This document shows positions 62,001-64,000 of a stretch of DNA of 64,000 bases, one piece after another. Source of the stretch: Stichopus chloronotus (taxonomy: Eukaryota; Echinodermata; Holothuroidea; Aspidochirotida; Stichopodidae); contig CM037845.1 of NCBI GenBank assembly GCA_021234535.1, forward strand, positions 11,862,643 to 11,926,642, written 5' to 3'. Numbering within the stretch: position 1 is the first letter of the stretch; each line of letters opens with the position of its first letter. The notes under the pieces are model-generated. The model was not told the DNA's origin and searched no databases. It was given only the letters and a program-made list of their open reading frames with translations. The translations under genes were made by a program, and so were the position numbers.

Positions 62001-64000
62001 TGTTTGTCTTTCCAATCAAGGGAAAATGCAGTCACCCCAATCGGAGTTAGTATGCCCTGTTACTCTAGCTCATGACTGGTCTATTTCGATTATGTGGTAA
62101 TATTCTTGTGAATTGTGAAATCCAAGGAGAATTTTGACTTGCTTTCCCTATTGTTTGTAACAGCTATGCTCAAAGTGTCTTTAGAGGAGCTTACAACAGA
62201 AGGAAATTAGCAAGACTTTGCTGCTTTTTGAAAACAAATTTTAGGGTAATATCGTGTAAACAAGGTTTTCAGGTTTTTAACCCCCGTGACCCCGGATGAC
62301 CTTTGACCTCCACCAAAAGCAATAGGATTCTTTCTCTTAATATGGGGCATCTATGTACCAAGTTTGAGTACTGTCCAACTTTCCCTTCTTGAGATATCGT
62401 GTAAACAAGGTTTTCAGGTTTTGACCCCCGTGGCCCTGGATGACCTTTGACCTCCACCAAAGCAATAGGGTTATTTCTCTCACCACAACACATCTACATA
62501 CCAAGTATGAAATCTATCCAAGCTTCCTAACGTGAGATATCGTGTAAACAAGGTTTTCAGGTTTTGACCCCCGTGACACCAGATGACCTTTGACCTCCAC
62601 CAAAAACAATAGGGTTCTTCCTCTCAATATGGGGCATCTATGTACTAAGTTTGAGAACTGTCCAACTTTCCCTTCTTGAGATATCATGTAAAGAAGGTTT
62701 TCAGGTTTTGACCCCCGGTGACTCCAGATGACCTTTGACCTCCACCTAAAACAATAGGTCCATTCCTCTCACCACAACACATCTACATACCAAGTATGAA
62801 ATCTATCCAAGCTTCCTAACGTGAGATATCGTGTGAACAAGGTTTTCAGGTTTTGACCCCTGGTGACCCCAGATGACCTTTGACCTCCACCAAAAACAAT
62901 AGGGTTCTTTCTCTCAATATAAGGCATCTATGTACTAAGTTTGAGAACTGTCCAACTTTCCCTTCTTGAGATATCATGTAAACAAGGTTTTCAGGTTTTG
63001 ACTCCCAGTGACCCGAGATGACCTTTGACCTCCACCAAAAACAATAGGGTTATTCCTCTCACCACAACACATCTACATACCAAGTATGAAATCTATGCAA
63101 GCTTCCTAACTTGAGATATCGTGTAAACAAGGTTTTCAGGTTTTGACCCCCGGTGACCCCAGATGACCTTTGACCTACACCAAAAACAACAGGATTCTTC
63201 CTCTCAATATGGGACATCTATGTACCAAGTTTGAGAACTGTCCAACTTTCCCTTCTCCAGATATTGTGTAAACAAGCAAAGCCATCACATACACACACGC
63301 ATACACACACACCCGTACACGCCCACACGACATCACCATCGCATAGATTCCTTGCCTGCCTTCGGCAAGGAATCAAAAAACACACACAGAGGACACATAC
63401 ATATATCAGACTCATTATTGTATGTCTTTCCTTTTTTTTTTCATTTTCAGAGTTGGAATAAAATTCTTTTATATTCCTAAAACATAAAGTAACTGTTAGG
63501 GTCATACACAAGCAACCAAGGTTGTTGTTAAAATCTTTCAAATTCACAGTGGACATCTCAACGTGATTTTGCAAAATTTGTCAAAGCTGTGGGAAACGTT
63601 TCCAGCTTGAAGTGAAATCACATCAGCCTCTTTAATGATATTTAATCTTTCAGATGCCAAGAAGGGAATTGAGGGGAGAGGGCAGAGAAGCGGTATTGAA
63701 AAGAAAACAAGGGACTGAAGTCTGAGGTAATCACGAACCACCAGTAAGAAAAGAGACGGTAGGGATAGAGTGAGGGGAATTCACAATCACCTTGTTTTTG
63801 AGACTTAGTCACTGTTTGACATGAAACATATGATATAACAACTACTAGGGAGTATAATAACCAACTAGGGGGTATGCAATTGAAAGGCACTCAACAGCTT
63901 TGGTAACAACAATAGATAAATGCACACAATGAAAGAAAATAGGGAATAACTAAGACAAATTTGGTAAAAGGTTTGACACTGGTTAAATTTTACGTCAATT
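59092..64000. other. Upstream ARFGEF3 intron(s) or flank at the right edge
   Basis: No further ARFGEF3 exon could be recognised, although the first ~190 residues must be encoded upstream. Apart from the expanded repeat at 62261-63374 and a 25-bp duplication (GGAACTGATGTAGTAGTCTC) near 61540-61590, I see only AT-rich non-coding sequence. Confidence 0.55.
62261..63374. repeat. Dispersed repeat element with DR1 core, copy 3, expanded to a 7-monomer tandem array
   Basis: Monomers start at 62261, 62408, 62549, 62693, 62838, 62983 and 63128 (spacing 141-147 bp). Each contains TGACCTTTGACCT. Two variants alternate: A with CTCTCAATATGGGGCATCT and B with CTCACCACAACACATCTACA. The array is followed by a CA-rich stretch and the terminal hairpin GATTCCTTGCC...GGCAAGGAATC (63347-63374) plus an A-run. 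The 5' part of the element is not recognisable. Confidence 0.88.

Noticed and set aside
63231..63461. 76-codon ORF with a His-Thr run
   Set aside because: Produced by the CA microsatellite at the end of the repeat array.

Overview
The window is ordinary eukaryotic nuclear DNA: AT-rich, intron-rich, with long introns and intergenic stretches full of simple repeats and degenerate tandem arrays. Three conserved animal genes can be read exon by exon, together with one small C-type lectin gene. Their protein sequences, the intron density and the isolated secreted lectin suggest an invertebrate deuterostome, most likely an echinoderm (a sea cucumber would fit). That placement is an inference and was not tested by any search.

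Layout. (1) 1-902, + strand: the last two coding exons of GTF2E1 (TFIIE alpha). (2) 3238-13149, + strand: a complete CCT8 (chaperonin TRiC/CCT subunit theta) in 14 exons; the phases all agree and give 546 residues, against 548 in human. (3) 16260-16760, - strand: a short, apparently single-exon secreted C-type lectin. (4) About 17-26 kb: intergenic DNA with low-complexity and degenerate tandem repeats and no gene I can support. (5) 26159-59091, - strand: 23 exons of ARFGEF3 (BIG3), the non-catalytic relative of the brefeldin-A-inhibited ARF exchange factors. The exons join in one frame to 6027 nt (2008 codons plus stop); the 5' end lies beyond the right edge of the window.

The genes do not form an operon or pathway. 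GTF2E1 (transcription initiation), CCT8 (actin/tubulin folding) and ARFGEF3 (Golgi/secretory regulation) are independent housekeeping or cell-biology genes that are simply linked.

The less ordinary content is repetitive DNA. ARFGEF3 introns and 5' flank carry three copies of a dispersed repeat whose core contains perfect DR1 nuclear-receptor-type sites and whose end is a hairpin with a compensatory base-pair change; one copy has expanded into a seven-monomer A/B alternating array. Another intron holds a degenerate tandem array that resembles the 3' end of the neighbouring conserved coding exon, including a retained splice donor. There is also a 185-bp hAT-like MITE, a 139-bp foldback element and several minisatellites. 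I found no novel multi-gene system.
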